From: Pseudorasbora parva
Taxonomy: Eukaryota; Chordata; Actinopteri; Cypriniformes; Gobionidae
Length of the DNA stretch: 64,000 nt
Direction: 5' to 3'
NCBI RefSeq assembly: GCF_024679245.1
Contig: NC_090185.1
Span: forward strand, 23,931,973 to 23,995,972
Shown here: positions 1 through 11,257 of the stretch, one piece after another
Position numbering within the stretch: the stretch's first letter is position 1
Layout: the number at the start of each line of letters is the position of its first letter
The notes under the pieces: model-generated
Told to the model about the DNA's origin: nothing
The model's input: only the letters and a program-made list of their open reading frames with translations
The model's database searches: none
Position numbers and translations under genes: made by a program

Positions 1-299
1 ACGAAGTGCCACGGTATCATCAAACAGCAGGGGTTAGACGCCACTGCATAGATTAAAGAAGAATGATGTGACAGCCGTGTCATCTGCGGCAAAATCTTCT
101 GCTGCTATATGTTAAACTATGCAGCAGTTTAAAAACCCATTGTGGATGTGCACAAATTAACAATTGAAGAAATCCTTGTCTGAATGTGAAGTAACAGCTC
201 TAATGCTGGAGGGATAGTTAAGCTAAAGACAAATTAGATCTGATAAAATACCCAGAAAAACTATATACAAACTCCTGCAACTACAACTTAGCATAGAGA

Positions 300-760
300 A
301 GAGATTTTTTTTTCTGCAGGATGGCACACTTTTTTTGTAGGGTGTTCCCGGTCTGCAGTATCTATTAAAGGTGGTCCAAGGAAGGAACAGTGGTGAACTG
401 GTGACAGGTTCTTGGGTGGCCAAAGCTCATTGATGCACATGGGGAGCGAAGATGGCCCGTGTTTGTCGATCTGCCATCTATGTGGATGTTTCTTTGACAC
501 GTACCACCAACTAAGCATTGTTGCAGACCATGTACACCCTTTCATGGAAACCGTATTCCTGTGGCCTCTTTCAGCAGGATAATGCGCCCTGCCACGAAGC
601 AAAAATGGTTCAGGAATGGTTCGAGGAGTTTGAGGTGTTGACTTGGCCTCCAAATTTCCCCAGATCTCAATCTAATCAAGCATCTATAAGATGTGCTGAA
701 CGAACAAGTCCTATCTATGGAGGCCTCAACTCCCAGCTTAAATGAAAAAAATGTATATTT
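300..760 (+). pseudogene. Tc1/mariner-like transposase relic
   Basis: Broken remnant of a Tc1/mariner-superfamily transposase. The clearest piece (about 530-745) reads in one frame as GLFQQDNAPCHEAKMVQEWF followed by EFEVLTWPPNFP, the part of the DDE catalytic core where D of QQDNAPCH is a catalytic aspartate. Upstream DNA (about 320-530) matches the same element type at nucleotide level but is interrupted by frame changes. Downstream, the expected SPDLNPIEHLW region is degraded to SQSNQASIR, so the third catalytic residue is lost. It cannot encode an active enzyme. I see no terminal inverted repeats inside the window; the left end may lie outside. Confidence 0.75.
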
Positions 761-2881
761 ATGATATTCAAGATATTTCAGATATACTGTATTTAATGTG
801 TACCCCTAATTTAAAAAAAAAAAGAAGAAAAAAAAGGATTCCATACAAGAACTCTAAAGAGTCTCTACATATACCTAAAAAGAAACTCAAACGCTGTGTA
901 GGTTAATACTAAATAACATTGAAACCAAATAAATATATTGAACTACTAAAGCCCTTTTTTCTAAAGGCTATTTAATGTTTTTGTCAACCACAATAATGTA
1001 ATGTCTTATCGTTTGGGGGCTACTCTCAACAAATACGGCGGTATACAATTATCTGAGCTAATTACACTGCATATAATTAATTCAATTAAAATACACTGAC
1101 ACAGCCCTATATAAAATAAAAGGAATCACATAAGCAAAGTACAAGAGTACAAGATTATCTAGCTGTTAATAGCATTCAGGTCGGACAATGTGCTCTTGCT
1201 GACACCCGATGTCATTCAAGAAAGGTGACAATGAGCCAGTGTCAGAATGTGCCGAGGGAAGCGGTTGTGTGTGCCAAATCGCAGCAGGCCATCCATGTAC
1301 CTCACACCTCGCCTGAGGTTACCCTGAGGACAAGAACGGAAACCGAAGACATGAAAGAGACATATCATCACCATAAAATTGCATCTACAGTCAATAAGTC
1401 ACCATCTAAGCATAGCTTAAGGAAACAACACTTGTGAATCGAGAATAAGGCATCACATCGGCTTCGAACTCACACACAGAACCATGTACATTAAAGGCAA
1501 AAATCGAGAAGTGGGGGATAAGAGGAGCTCCTGGTGCACAAGCGCTATTTCAGGCACACTAAAAACACGATTCTCCTAAGACTCATCCGGCTCCTCTTCA
1601 AAAAACGCCCGACAGCTAAGAAATCCCAGCAGGCCATAGATCTGATGTACTCTTTGAAGGCTTTCCCCTGTTCTTTACCCCCTCAGAATCTCTGTTCTTC
1701 TCAAAGCCTCCAAGAACAATCACATTTCACCAGTTTTTCCTTCATTGCATGTTGTCAGAAAACAACGGGAAAATCTCCTAGCAAGGTCAACCAACAAGAA
1801 GCAGTTTGATGCCCCGAAACGCTCTATTCTTTCACGTGCGCACTTCCGCATTTGTGAACTTGAGAAGGGTAAGCATTTCCTCCGCCATATGCATCTTAAA
1901 AAATATTTTCTTGGTGTGCAAAGGTCCATTAAAGTCCTTAGCAACAATCCACCCCCTCTCTTTTTGAGGAGCAAGAACTCCGCTCACCTTTGGCTGAAAG
2001 CTCAACAGCGTAGGTGGCTTTGCCTTCAGGAGCGAGAGCGCATTCAGACTCAAGTGGTTTTAAGATTTGCGCATCTTTACCAATGATGAAAGGTATATAA
2101 ACGATAGGTGGAGTCTGGAGTAATCAATGGGTGCTTCTCAGCACCCAAACTGATGCTTCCTCCAGCCTGTGACATGGAAACTGATAAAATAAATCAATCT
2201 TGAAGGCCATCTCAATTCACTAATCACACCCTAAGGAGTCAAGGAGCTATGAGGAAGGATGCACAGATGTATCCTATGTGAAAGTCTTTGTCAAGACTCT
2301 GATGCATATATGAATTCTCCCTCTTCACGCGCCACAATTTGAATTTACACTTTACCTTTGAAGTTTAAGTAAACCAGAAATCTCACATTTTAAAAGGGCA
2401 CTGTGATATTAGCTATGAATTTCTCAAATGAACAAATTTTAAAGGGCACATACCTTGAGTGCAGCTAATGACACTGAAATGACGCTTGAGTGATCAAGAA
2501 TATTTCCAATATACAAATAATCCTCCATCCTTATTTTCTTTCCTTGTATCCTAAGGGACAACAGGAGGCAAGGGAAAAAAATGAAAATGCACAAATACTG
2601 AATGAGCAGCACACTTTAAAATACTTTATTAAAAAAAAAAACTATCGGGTCAATACACAATATTACTTTCTTTCGGGGAAAGCTGGCGTCTTTCAATTAA
2701 TGCTTGAGAGATTGAGGCCATTTTCAGAACGGAAAAATGGTGAGCAAAATATGCATTTGTATGCATATTTTAGCTTTTTAAACCCCAATTTTATGCAAAT
2801 AATCAAAAATGCAGTCCAAAATACTTAGACAAAACACTTCAAGGATATATAAAATAAAATTAAAACATGAATCATAAATAT
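761..2881. other. Intergenic stretch, no supported gene
   Basis: AT-rich DNA with no gene I can support. Around 1140-2230 there are several short ORFs on both strands and a TATA-like string (about 2091) followed by AATAAA (about 2189) roughly 95 bases later, which is how the R region of a long terminal repeat can look. No matching second copy, primer-binding site or coding domain is visible, so this remains a guess. An A-run lies near 2629-2640. Confidence 0.4.
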
Positions 2882-3167
2882 GCAGTACAAGTCAAAAGTT
2901 TGGAAACATTACAACTTTATGTTTCTGAAAGAAGTATATGCTCATCAAGCTTGCACTGATTTAAATACAGTAATTGTGAAATATTAAAACATGAGTTTTC
3001 GATTTTAATACTTTAAAATTGTATTTCTGTAACGCAAAGCTGACAGTCTTCAGTTATTTAAAATTCTTAAATACTGATTATCAATGATGGAAACCGATGT
3101 GATGCTTAATACTTTAAAACATGATACTCTTTGAAAAATTTAAAACATTTAAATTAGGGGTCCTCAG

Positions 3168-4668
3168 CATGGGCGTAGATTACGCGGGGGACGCGGGGGA
3201 CGTGTCCCCCTCACTTTTAATAAAATGTATTTTCGTCCCCCGCACTTTTACTGGGTCTCACCGATCCTAGTCGACCCGCTCCGAGCGGGATTCGAACCAG
3301 CGTTACCTGCGCGGGGGCGGGCAAGGTAACAGGGACGCTAAAAACAGCTTTCTTTAATCTGGGTTGATTGCGCGCTTCTTTTGGTCACGGGCAAGTGTAT
3401 TTACACAGAAACCAATGTGAATACATCAAGATTTAAATTCAGAGACAAAAAATAATCTATGCATGACCTGTCATTTTATTCGCATCTAAATATGAGAAGG
3501 GCGCTCTCACAGAATGTCAAATGTGGATTCGTAGAGGTAATATCCAGTCACGCTGGAGCTGCAGCTGAAGGAAAACAATCGTTATGAGAGATGAAATGTG
3601 ACGACGACAATCAGACGATTGCGACAATATATGCTTTGTGTGTTTTTCAAGCCATCTCAATGTAGGCTATTTATTGACAATAAAGTATAGGCCATCATAT
3701 GAATAATTCAGTTTTTAATGTTAAGTATTCTGCTCACCACGGCTGCATTTATGTAATCAAAAATAGTTCAAACAGTAATATTTTGAAATATTATTACAAA
3801 TTAAAACAGCTTTTTTCCTATGGGAATATATAGTAATTTATTCCTGTGATCAAAGATGAGTTTATCATCATTACTCCAGTCTTCAGTGTCACATAATCCT
3901 TCACTAATCATTCTCAGATGATGATTTTATAATCAAGAAACATTTATGATTATTATCTGTGTTGAAAACAGTTGTGCTGCTTAAAAATGTTGTGGAGACC
4001 ATGATAGCCACGTAATACGTGTTATTTTTCAGGATTCTTTAATGAATAGAAAGTTCAATGGATAGCATTTATTTGCATTCATTAAATAAATTATCTTTTG
4101 TAATATTAAAAATATCACTTGTGATCAATTTAATGCATGTCTGATCAACAAAAGTATTAATTTCTCTCTTTTTTAATTTTACCACAAATGTTTAGATGGT
4201 TTCCACAAAAATTAAGCAGCACTATAAGCAGCAAAACTGATAATAATCCTAAATGTGTGTTGATCATCAGATCCTCATATGAGAATGATTAGTGAAGGAT
4301 CATGTGACACTGAAGACTGGAGTAATGATGATAAATTCAGCTTTGATCACAGGAATAAATCTGACTTTACTATATCTTCACATAGAGAACAGCTGGTTTA
4401 CATTAAAATATATATATTTTTTTTTACATTGCATAAAATCTATGGAGTCTTAATGCACAAGTGTTTGTAGGCTAGTATATAAACCAATCATAAAATTGGC
4501 ACAAAAAATAGGAGAATAATATTATAAATATTAATTAGTGGTTATTGTTCAGCAGTGTATTTGATATCTTGCCCAATTAAAAGCAAGAGATGCGATAAAT
4601 TATATTGGTCCAAAAAAATACAAATAATTTCTGTCCCCCTCACTTCTGAAAAGATGGCTACGCCCCTG
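3168..4668. mobile_element. 1.5-kb non-autonomous hAT element (third level of nest)
   Basis: Begins CATGGGCGTAG and ends CTACGCCCCTG, giving a hAT-type terminal inverted repeat. It is flanked by an exact 8-bp target duplication GTCCTCAG (3160-3167 and 4669-4676). No transposase frame survives. Its interior carries another palindromic cyprinid repeat (about 3730-4440) whose arms, about 3862-3920 and 4270-4345, are inverted copies with the CTCCAGTCTTCAGTGTCACA core. That inner repeat is also present once at about 48450-48540. Confidence 0.8.
3730..4440. repeat. Inner palindromic repeat (fourth level of nest)
   Basis: Inverted arms at about 3840-3920 and 4269-4350 share the segment containing ACTCCAGTCTTCAGTGTCAC. 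The sequence resembles a very abundant cyprinid repeat with TGATCAATTTAATGCAT near one end (about 4117). Exact boundaries could not be fixed by eye. Confidence 0.5.
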
Positions 4669-5293
4669 GTCCTCAGACTTGTTCCTGGAGGGCCGCTGTC
4701 CTGCAGTTTAGGTCCAACCCCAATCAAACACACCTGAAACAGCTAATCAATGTCTTACTAGGTCCTATAAATGCTGTTTCAGGTGTTTGATTGGGGTTGG
4801 ACCTAAACTCTGCAGTACAGTGGCCCTCCGGGACTGAGTTTGGGGATCCCTGATTTAAATTATAAATATTTCGTAACAAACACAAATATGCAAAGATTCA
4901 ATATATTTTTTCTTTGACAAATTAAAACTTATTCAGCAAGGATGTGTTGATAAGTGATGGTTAAGATAGTTATATTGCTAGAATACATGTTCATTTGAAA
5001 AAGCTGTTCATTTTATTCAACAAACCCTTAACCTCGAAGCACAACTTCACCATTGATAAATCATTAGAATGATTTCTGACGGATCATGCAACATTGAAGA
5101 CTGCAGTAATGATACTAAAAGTCGGCTTTGCAAATCACAGAAATACATTATATGCAAATATATTAAAATCAAAAACCATTACATTTTAACACCTCAATAT
5201 TATCTTTCTGTAGTCAATCAAATAAGTGCAGACTTGAGCATGAGACAGGCATTAAAAGATTTAACCTTGCCAAACTTTTGACCAGCACTGTAT

Positions 5294-5842
5294 ACAGATT
5301 ATGTATCTGCATAAATTAATATGTAAGTGTTTGGCATGAAACAAGAGTACATGTATAAAATGCAATTTTATATATGCACATTGGGTGCATGTAAATATTT
5401 TACAGAATATTAAGCGGTGCAAACATTAAGAGTATTTATATGGGGTGCATAAGCAAAAATGCATACACTAGAAAAATAAAAGTACAGTATTCAATTAAAA
5501 ACTACAGTTAAAGCACACCTATTGCATAATTTAACGGTCACAAAAAACCTTTATGGTTAATGCACCAATACATCCAGCAGTCCAAGTAAATGAGCATCTG
5601 CCACCCACTGGCCCAACTGTGTAGGACACTTAACCAAACTAGACGTAGTACTTACAAATACTTTTATTTGGGAATTTAACATCGAAAACAAAGATATACA
5701 AAATTACTTGGAACAAGCACTAAATTGGGAAGCCATTTAAATGAGCATGCTGACAAAGCCAGAGAACATACACAATGAACACATTCTGCAACTGTTGCAA
5801 TATTCTTGATTTGCATACTAGTATTAGTATACACTGCCACCA
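5294..5842. other. Flank with likely polyadenylation signal of the 5843-8433 gene
   Basis: AT-rich stretch without ORFs. A minus-strand AATAAA (plus strand TTTATT, 5663-5668) lies about 175 bases beyond the stop codon of the adjacent minus-strand gene and is a plausible polyadenylation signal. Confidence 0.4.
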
Positions 5843-8433
5843 TTAGGCCTCAGGAGGAACTACCTGAAACAAGAAACACAGGTGACTTGGAATCTAGAGT
5901 TCAGAAAATTAAAAACAACAGAAAGATGGTGAGGAGTGAGGAAAACTGTACCGTCTCCAAGTCTTTGATCACCACGACACCCTTCTCTATTTCCAAGTCA
6001 CTCTCAGTGTCATTGTGTGACCGGTATTCCTCACTGTCCGTCTCAATCGCACTAGGCTGCAGGTGAATATTAGTACCCCAAAATTTGGCAGTGACGAAGG
6101 ATTCATACCAACAGGGAAAAAGACAAGCAAACCTCATAATCTGGATCAACAGCGTGGTCTTCCTCGGCCAGTTCCTGAGTGAGCGCCTCCACCCAGGACT
6201 GCTGCTCTACCTCTTCCTCCTCATCCAAGTCATCCTGCTTTCTCTTGCTGCCTTTGCCACAAGGCTTAGTAGGGGAACAACGTACCTCTAAAACAGAAAT
6301 AAAAGCTGCTGCACTTAAAGTCTCACCTGAAAGTGGTTTTAATCCAAAGTAAAGGGATAAGCTTACCCGGGGACACCCCACAGCCAATGCTGGTGCAGAC
6401 TGGATAACCCAGAGCGCTCTGGAGGCGCCGGGGCAGGATGGCCAACAGCAGCCGCGTGGCCCTGTGGAGACGCTTCCGGACTGTTCTGCATTGTCTTTCT
6501 TTAGGGGAGCCGCTTTTTTCTTCACCAGCTGGAGAGATGGCCTTCACTGGAGTAGAGAACCCAACCAGCCACCACAAGCCACGGAAAGCCCGCATCTTAA
6601 GAAACGGCACAAAAGAGCAAAGCAAAAATATGAAGTTGCAGTATTTAAAGCTGCAGCCCATAACATTTTTTTTTTTTTGGTTAACAATGACCCAAAACCA
6701 ATTTGAGCAAGTACAGAACCAGCCAGTGTTCAAAACAATTTCCTTACCATAGCCTGATTCACAATGGTAAGGTTGAAATAATGTGTTAGAATTTGAGTGG
6801 TACTTGTGGATTCCCACAGGAAACTCAAGCATGTCTTGGTTTCACATCTGTAAAGAAGTCCAGATAGTAGTAGAAGTGCATATGAGGATGCTGCAGATGG
6901 CAGAGCTTTTATAGCCTTTTCAAGTCTACACTGTAGTCAAAAGCAAAAGATTAGACTAAGAAACTGAAATCTACAGGTAATGCGAATACACACTAAATAC
7001 ACAACATCAGCATTGCGTGTCTAAGTAACAATTTGAGAACAAAGTATAACAATACTAATAATTTGCACGGTTTGATATGATGAGCTAAGTGACCTTTAGA
7101 TTTACGTCACTGTTGGTAACGCAATTTGATGTGCTTGTTTCCCTCAAAACAAAAGTAGGTGACATGTCAGCCTACTTGTGCAGATGGCATTTTCCCAAGG
7201 ATACTTTTTTCAGTCATACTTCCAAAACAGTGTCTGTGATAGCGAAGTATAAAATCCACACCGGTGCAGTGATTGACAGCCGCCACATAATGCTTAAAAC
7301 ATTAGAGTCACCCACGCTGAGGAGAAGTGAAGCAGCACAACCCACATAAAGACAATAATCATTATGCAAATTACTGCAATTCCAGGTTTATAAATTTACA
7401 GACTGCAGCTTTAAAAAGATTAAAAGTGAAACGGTTAAAGAATTGTTTACTACTACTGGTTTAGGCCAGTGTAGTGTTCAATGGTTTAGCTAGTTTCAGA
7501 GCATGTCCACCTGAAAAATGTCCACTGAAAACAGCAGACCAGCACAGTCTTGTTTTGGGTGTTTTTTTGGCACCTGTGTGTTTATTAATAAATAAAATTG
7601 ATAATCCAAAATGTTTGCGGTCGTATGTTTAATAGCCTGACATTTTAAACAAGTAAACCGATCAAAACTAACAGCAGACCAGCACAGTCTTGTTTAAGGG
7701 TGTTTTTTTGGCACGTGTTTATTAATAAATAAAAATGATAATCCAAAATGTTTGCAGTCGCATGTTTAATAGCCTGACATTTTAAACAAGTAAACCGATC
7801 AAAACTTACAGGTACTCACTACCAATATGAAGCTAGTAACAACCCATTAGCCACAGTAAAGTAAATACAATTACTAAATAAATGAAAATAAAACCAAGTA
7901 AATGCAGCTTAAACTGGTTTGCTGGTCACAGTTGGTGTATGATGGTCTTGTTCAGCCTGGTGCTTAATGGTGTCCCAGGCAGCCTACACCTGAAGTGTCC
8001 AATGATACTAGCAGATCAGCTAGCTTTACCTTTTTCTTTTTTAAATAATGTATAAGAAAATAGAGTTTACAAATGTTTGTTCAGTCATACATTTTAAATG
8101 ACTAAACAGACCACTAACCAATCAGGTACTCAGTACCTCACTTACTTACATCCCATTTCAGTTGCACTTATGACTGAACTTACTGTAAAACTGACTGGCC
8201 AAAACTGTGAAATCCGACAGAGGACGGCTGAAACGACTCCACCTCTCTTCGCCACAGCTTTCTTCTGTTGAGAACAAGGGCTTTATTTATTTTTTTTTAA
8301 CAAACGCTCATTTTCGTCTTGAAGGCCTCGTGCGAACACCATTTGTTTCAGTGAGGGAAAAGTAATCGAATAAACTTGCCTCTTGGCCCTCAGTGTTCTC
8401 AGACTCAACGGTGTAGTTGCACTGGTTAGTCAT
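5843..8433 (-). CDS. Uncharacterised 187-residue protein, five exons
   Basis: I do not recognise this gene. Splice sites define five coding exons on the minus strand: 8380-8433, 6367-6595, 6133-6287, 5952-6056 and 5843-5863. They join in phase to a 564-base reading frame ending in PPEA-stop. The first intron would use a GC-AG donor (GAG then GCAAGT); the others are GT-AG. The protein has a hydrophobic or aromatic start to exon 2 (MRAFRGLWWLVGFSTPVK), a basic leucine-rich stretch RTVRKRLHRATRLLLAILPR near residues 55-74, a possible nuclear signal (KGSKRKQ, about 106-112), then an acidic C-terminal half rich in D and E. There is no clear membrane helix or enzyme motif. The basic-then-acidic layout suggests a nuclear or chromatin-associated role, but that is inference. 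A small teleost or oocyte-type gene is one possibility, unproven. If exon 1 is wrong, translation could start at the ATG opening exon 2 (6593-6595). Confidence 0.6.
7531..7806. repeat. Tandem duplication, about 138-bp unit, two copies
   Basis: Copy 1 spans 7531-7669 and copy 2 spans 7671-7806. Both start ACAGCAGACCAGCACAGTCT and end AAACCGATCAAAACT, with a few substitutions and small indels. A more diverged third relative may lie at about 8008-8130 (GCAGATCAGC, then a TTTTAAATGACTAAACAGACC-like end). The array lies in intron 1 of the uncharacterised minus-strand gene. Confidence 0.85.
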
Positions 8434-10128
8434 CGCGATGCTCTCTGGATCAATCCACCGACTGTATGAAAGCGATTCCCGGCATTTTTCAAGCAGCCAT
8501 GCACGTGCTAATTGAATCAGGTGAGTTTTCCCCCCAGCCCACTGCGATTTGTGCGCATGCGTGGAGACCTTGGCTTCGTACGACCTGGAATACTATCGTA
8601 CTGGTGTGTTATTGATTTTAAAATATTGCAAAAGTACGGAATTACTATTCAACAATATTACCGAGGCCTAAATAAATAACGACTTATTTTTCGGAAATAA
8701 ATAAACACTGATATTCTTAATTAATGTTACCTTGAAAACAAATTAATGTATTATTTTTTTAATTATTAATAATAATAATAATTTGAACATTTAAATAACA
8801 TAAAGGAATAGTATAATATAAATAGACTATATATTTTAAATAATAAAAATATATATATAAGCTACATTTTCGTTTCAATTAATTAATTCCAGTGTAATCT
8901 AAATTGCCTCACAATGATTGTAGATCAAAAATTATTAACAAAAAAATGCTACAAATATATCCTTATATTCATACAAATTTTAACCTAAAATCCTGTTGTT
9001 TTGTGCACACTATAACATTGTATTATTTGAAGTAGCCTACCTTGGAGTAATACTACAATACACATAAATATGATACAGTATTAATTTATCCTGCATAGGT
9101 GCCTCGTACATTATATTTTAGTGAATTTCTCTGACACCATACACAGTTTTAGTCTAGATGTAGGCTAGGCTACTATAAAGAGCACATTCAGGGCTTTTCA
9201 GATACCATTTATTTTGACAAAAACTTCTCCTTGGTCTGAATGATACAATTTTGGAATTAACATTTAAATCTGACTACTTTAACGTTTGTTATAAACCAGC
9301 ATCTCAGGAAAATGTTTCCTGTGGTTTCTAATCAAAATATGACTTTCTGTTACAAAACAATAGAGGACACTGGTAATTAAATCATGTTTATCAGGCATTT
9401 TAGGAGACACAACAAGCGATAAGGAAAGAAATTACATATCAATATTCCTATAAAATATTAGATATTATTATGAAAATGTTGCCAACTATTGCTCCCATTA
9501 TGAAATTTATTTTTTTCATTACATGTTGCTCCAAGAAAGAGCACATTAATATGCCAATTAGATCCAGTGTGCACTGCATTGAATGGGAAAACCCCATTTT
9601 ACCCACATATTAAATACATAATGGTATATGCCTATCAGTTAATTCCGTTACAGCCTATGGCTAATCATCTTTAAACAAATTTGTTTTTGTTTATCCTGAA
9701 ACCTAAAAATGTATTGGTGAATGAAAAATAAATAATTTCATGTAATAATTTTTTTTAAACAACTGAATTCTGGTGTCCACTTAGGAGAACACAGCATAAC
9801 AGTATACATAAAACATAATCCCCCCACCCAAAAAAAAAAAAAAAAAAAAAAAATCCCATTTGTTTCTTAAGCTTTAAACAATGTAATGACAAGAAAAAAT
9901 ACTACATTCAAAAAACTTTTTCCCCTATTTATTATTTTAACTAAAATAACAGTAACTATGGTTACTAAATTAGCGGTACATTTTCATGAGGGTTTCCTGT
10001 CATCAACTTCAGTCACTTTGGAGACTCGTCAGGCGGGAGAGATCCACATTTGGGCATGTTTCCGGACACGGCACCCTCGTCACATTTACGCACGTCTAAA
10101 ACAAACAGATTTTAAGGGTCTGGAGGAC
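8434..10128. other. AT-rich intergenic region
   Basis: Separates the divergent uncharacterised gene (minus) and the C2CD4-like gene (plus), so both promoters should lie here. I see no ORF or RNA gene. An A-run sits at about 9832-9853. The DNA just above 8433 (about 8440-8600) is less AT-rich and may hold the minus-strand promoter. Confidence 0.4.
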
Positions 10129-10135
10129 TATAAAT
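10129..10135 (+). promoter_or_regulatory. TATA box upstream of the C2CD4-like gene
   Basis: TATAAAT stands 90 bases before the ATG at 10225, leaving room for a start site near 10160. It is the best-placed TATA element in the upstream region. Function is inferred from position only. Confidence 0.4.
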
Positions 10136-10224
10136 CTCCGAGGATGCTCTTCTAGTCACAACTTTCCACAAACAGGTAATAAGCTATATTTTACTATTTT
10201 ATATACAGTAAGACAGAGTACAGC

Positions 10225-11127
10225 ATGGCAGCAGCGCACAGGAACATGACGGTGACGCGCACCATCAGTGCTGGAAACTGCTCGGGCACGAGTGCCGAGA
10301 GCGAGTCGGAAATCGCGGAATTCCCTTTCGCGCGCAGGCACAGCTCCGCGGGAATACTCGCGCTCAAATGGGCCACCGCGAGAAGTTCCTCGTTCGGAAG
10401 TTTCCTGGGGTTAGAAAGCCGCGGAAGTAAAGACAGTATACACAGTATCGTCGTGACCCCGGACAGCATCCCACAATTCACCATTCCAAAACTCGCCCTG
10501 GAGGATGGCTATAGATCCAGAGCAAATGACAAAGAACCCCAGGGTGAAGAACAGGTGGACTGGGGAAGCAACGACGAAATTAGCGGATCCTATCATGCCC
10601 GGCTTTCTCTTTCTTCATCTGTGTCATCATCATCCTCTGGATTCAGCATATCTCCTGTACCTGGAAGAAAAGCTGTCTCGGATCTCAAACATTGCTCTGA
10701 CCCTGCTAGCCAAGCGGCTCTCTCCTTACCTCACCTTCCCAAGGTCACCACCCCATACGGCTTCGTAACTTTGAGTAAAAGCCCACAAATGGCAGACGAA
10801 GAGGCACTCTTCTTCCAGGGACATAGACGTTGGGGTCACGATGAAGAGGTCAACACGTCTAGGCATCCTAAGCTGGAAACGAAAAGAAGCGTCCCTGTCA
10901 GGACATCCCCCATTCAGATACATGCCAGCACCCCTCCACATCGGTCTCCTGTCACTCGTCATTTCTTTAGAAGCCACAGCGTCACAGGAATCGAGATCCA
11001 GAGGCAACTGGCTCGGAACAGTGAGCCAGTAAAACAAGCACCGGTCAGCAAAAGCAAGCGAAGCCTTTGGGGAATTCTTCGCAAACAAGAAAGAAAGTCT
11101 TTCGACTTCCATTTAAACCGCAAATGA
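10225..11127 (+). CDS. C2CD4-family protein lacking the C2 domain
   Basis: Uninterrupted single-exon frame of 300 residues. Two blocks match the N-terminal region of C2CD4 proteins (nuclear, C2-containing family): TPDSIPQFTIPKL near residue 78, where C2CD4C has TPDKIPDFFIPPKL, and SLPHLPKVTTPYGFVTLSKS near residue 166, where C2CD4C has SLPSVPKAQTSYGFATLAES. Serine-rich stretches and basic clusters (KSKRSLWG, RKQERKS) follow. Known members continue into a C-terminal C2 domain; here the protein stops after FHLNRK and no C2 sequence follows in any frame up to the AATAAA at 11252. It is therefore either a genuine short paralogue or a gene that lost its last third. Intact coding and a TATA box argue against simple decay. 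The family call rests on recalled motifs. Confidence 0.6.
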   Translation: MAAAHRNMTVTRTISAGNCSGTSAESESEIAEFPFARRHSSAGILALKWATARSSSFGSFLGLESRGSKDSIHSIVVTPDSIPQFTIPKLALEDGYRSRANDKEPQGEEQVDWGSNDEISGSYHARLSLSSSVSSSSSGFSISPVPGRKAVSDLKHCSDPASQAALSLPHLPKVTTPYGFVTLSKSPQMADEEALFFQGHRRWGHDEEVNTSRHPKLETKRSVPVRTSPIQIHASTPPHRSPVTRHFFRSHSVTGIEIQRQLARNSEPVKQAPVSKSKRSLWGILRKQERKSFDFHLNRK

Positions 11128-11251
11128 ACAAACCCAGAGCGATGTTGCTCAATAACATGACAATCAAGCGCCTTCTATTGTAAATCAACAAATTTGTGTG
11201 TGTGTGTGTGTATGAATTCCTCATGTTCAGATGTTATGATCTTACGATGAA

Positions 11252-11257
11252 AATAAA
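11252..11257 (+). terminator. Polyadenylation signal AATAAA
   Basis: Canonical AATAAA 125 bases downstream of the C2CD4-like stop codon, at a suitable distance for the 3' end of that transcript. Confidence 0.5.

Larger units (their letters stand above)
3155..4852. mobile_element. Palindromic hAT-type element (second level of nest)
   Basis: Flanked by the 8-bp direct repeat ATTTAAAT (3147-3154 and 4853-4860), the target-site length of the hAT superfamily. The ends are inverted: left TAGGGGTCCTCAGACTTGTT (once the inner insertion is removed) and right the reverse complement of CAGGGATCCCCAAACTC. The body (4669-4850) is a near-perfect hairpin: a 40-base arm at about 4702-4742 is repeated inverted at about 4776-4820. 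It is split close to its left end by the element at 3168-4668. Confidence 0.75.
2882..5293. mobile_element. Outer palindromic DNA transposon interrupted by nested elements
   Basis: The two ends are imperfect inverted repeats: the left end (2882 onward) contains GTCAAAAGTTTGG and the right end (about 5271-5293) contains CCAAACTTTTGAC followed by CAGCACTGTA. The halves 2882-3154 and 4853-5293 belong together and are separated by a later insertion at 3155-4852. No transposase is encoded, so this is a non-autonomous element. Confidence 0.65.

Noticed and set aside
6438..6752. 104-codon plus-strand frame
   Set aside because: Antisense to exon 2 of the 187-residue gene.
10174..10213. Possible mini-intron (donor at AAACAG-GTAATA, acceptor at ATATACAG) before the C2CD4-like ATG
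   Set aside because: About 40 bases is too short for a normal vertebrate intron and it would not change the protein.
10726..11112. 128-codon minus-strand frame
   Set aside because: Antisense to the C2CD4-like coding exon, with no domain of its own.
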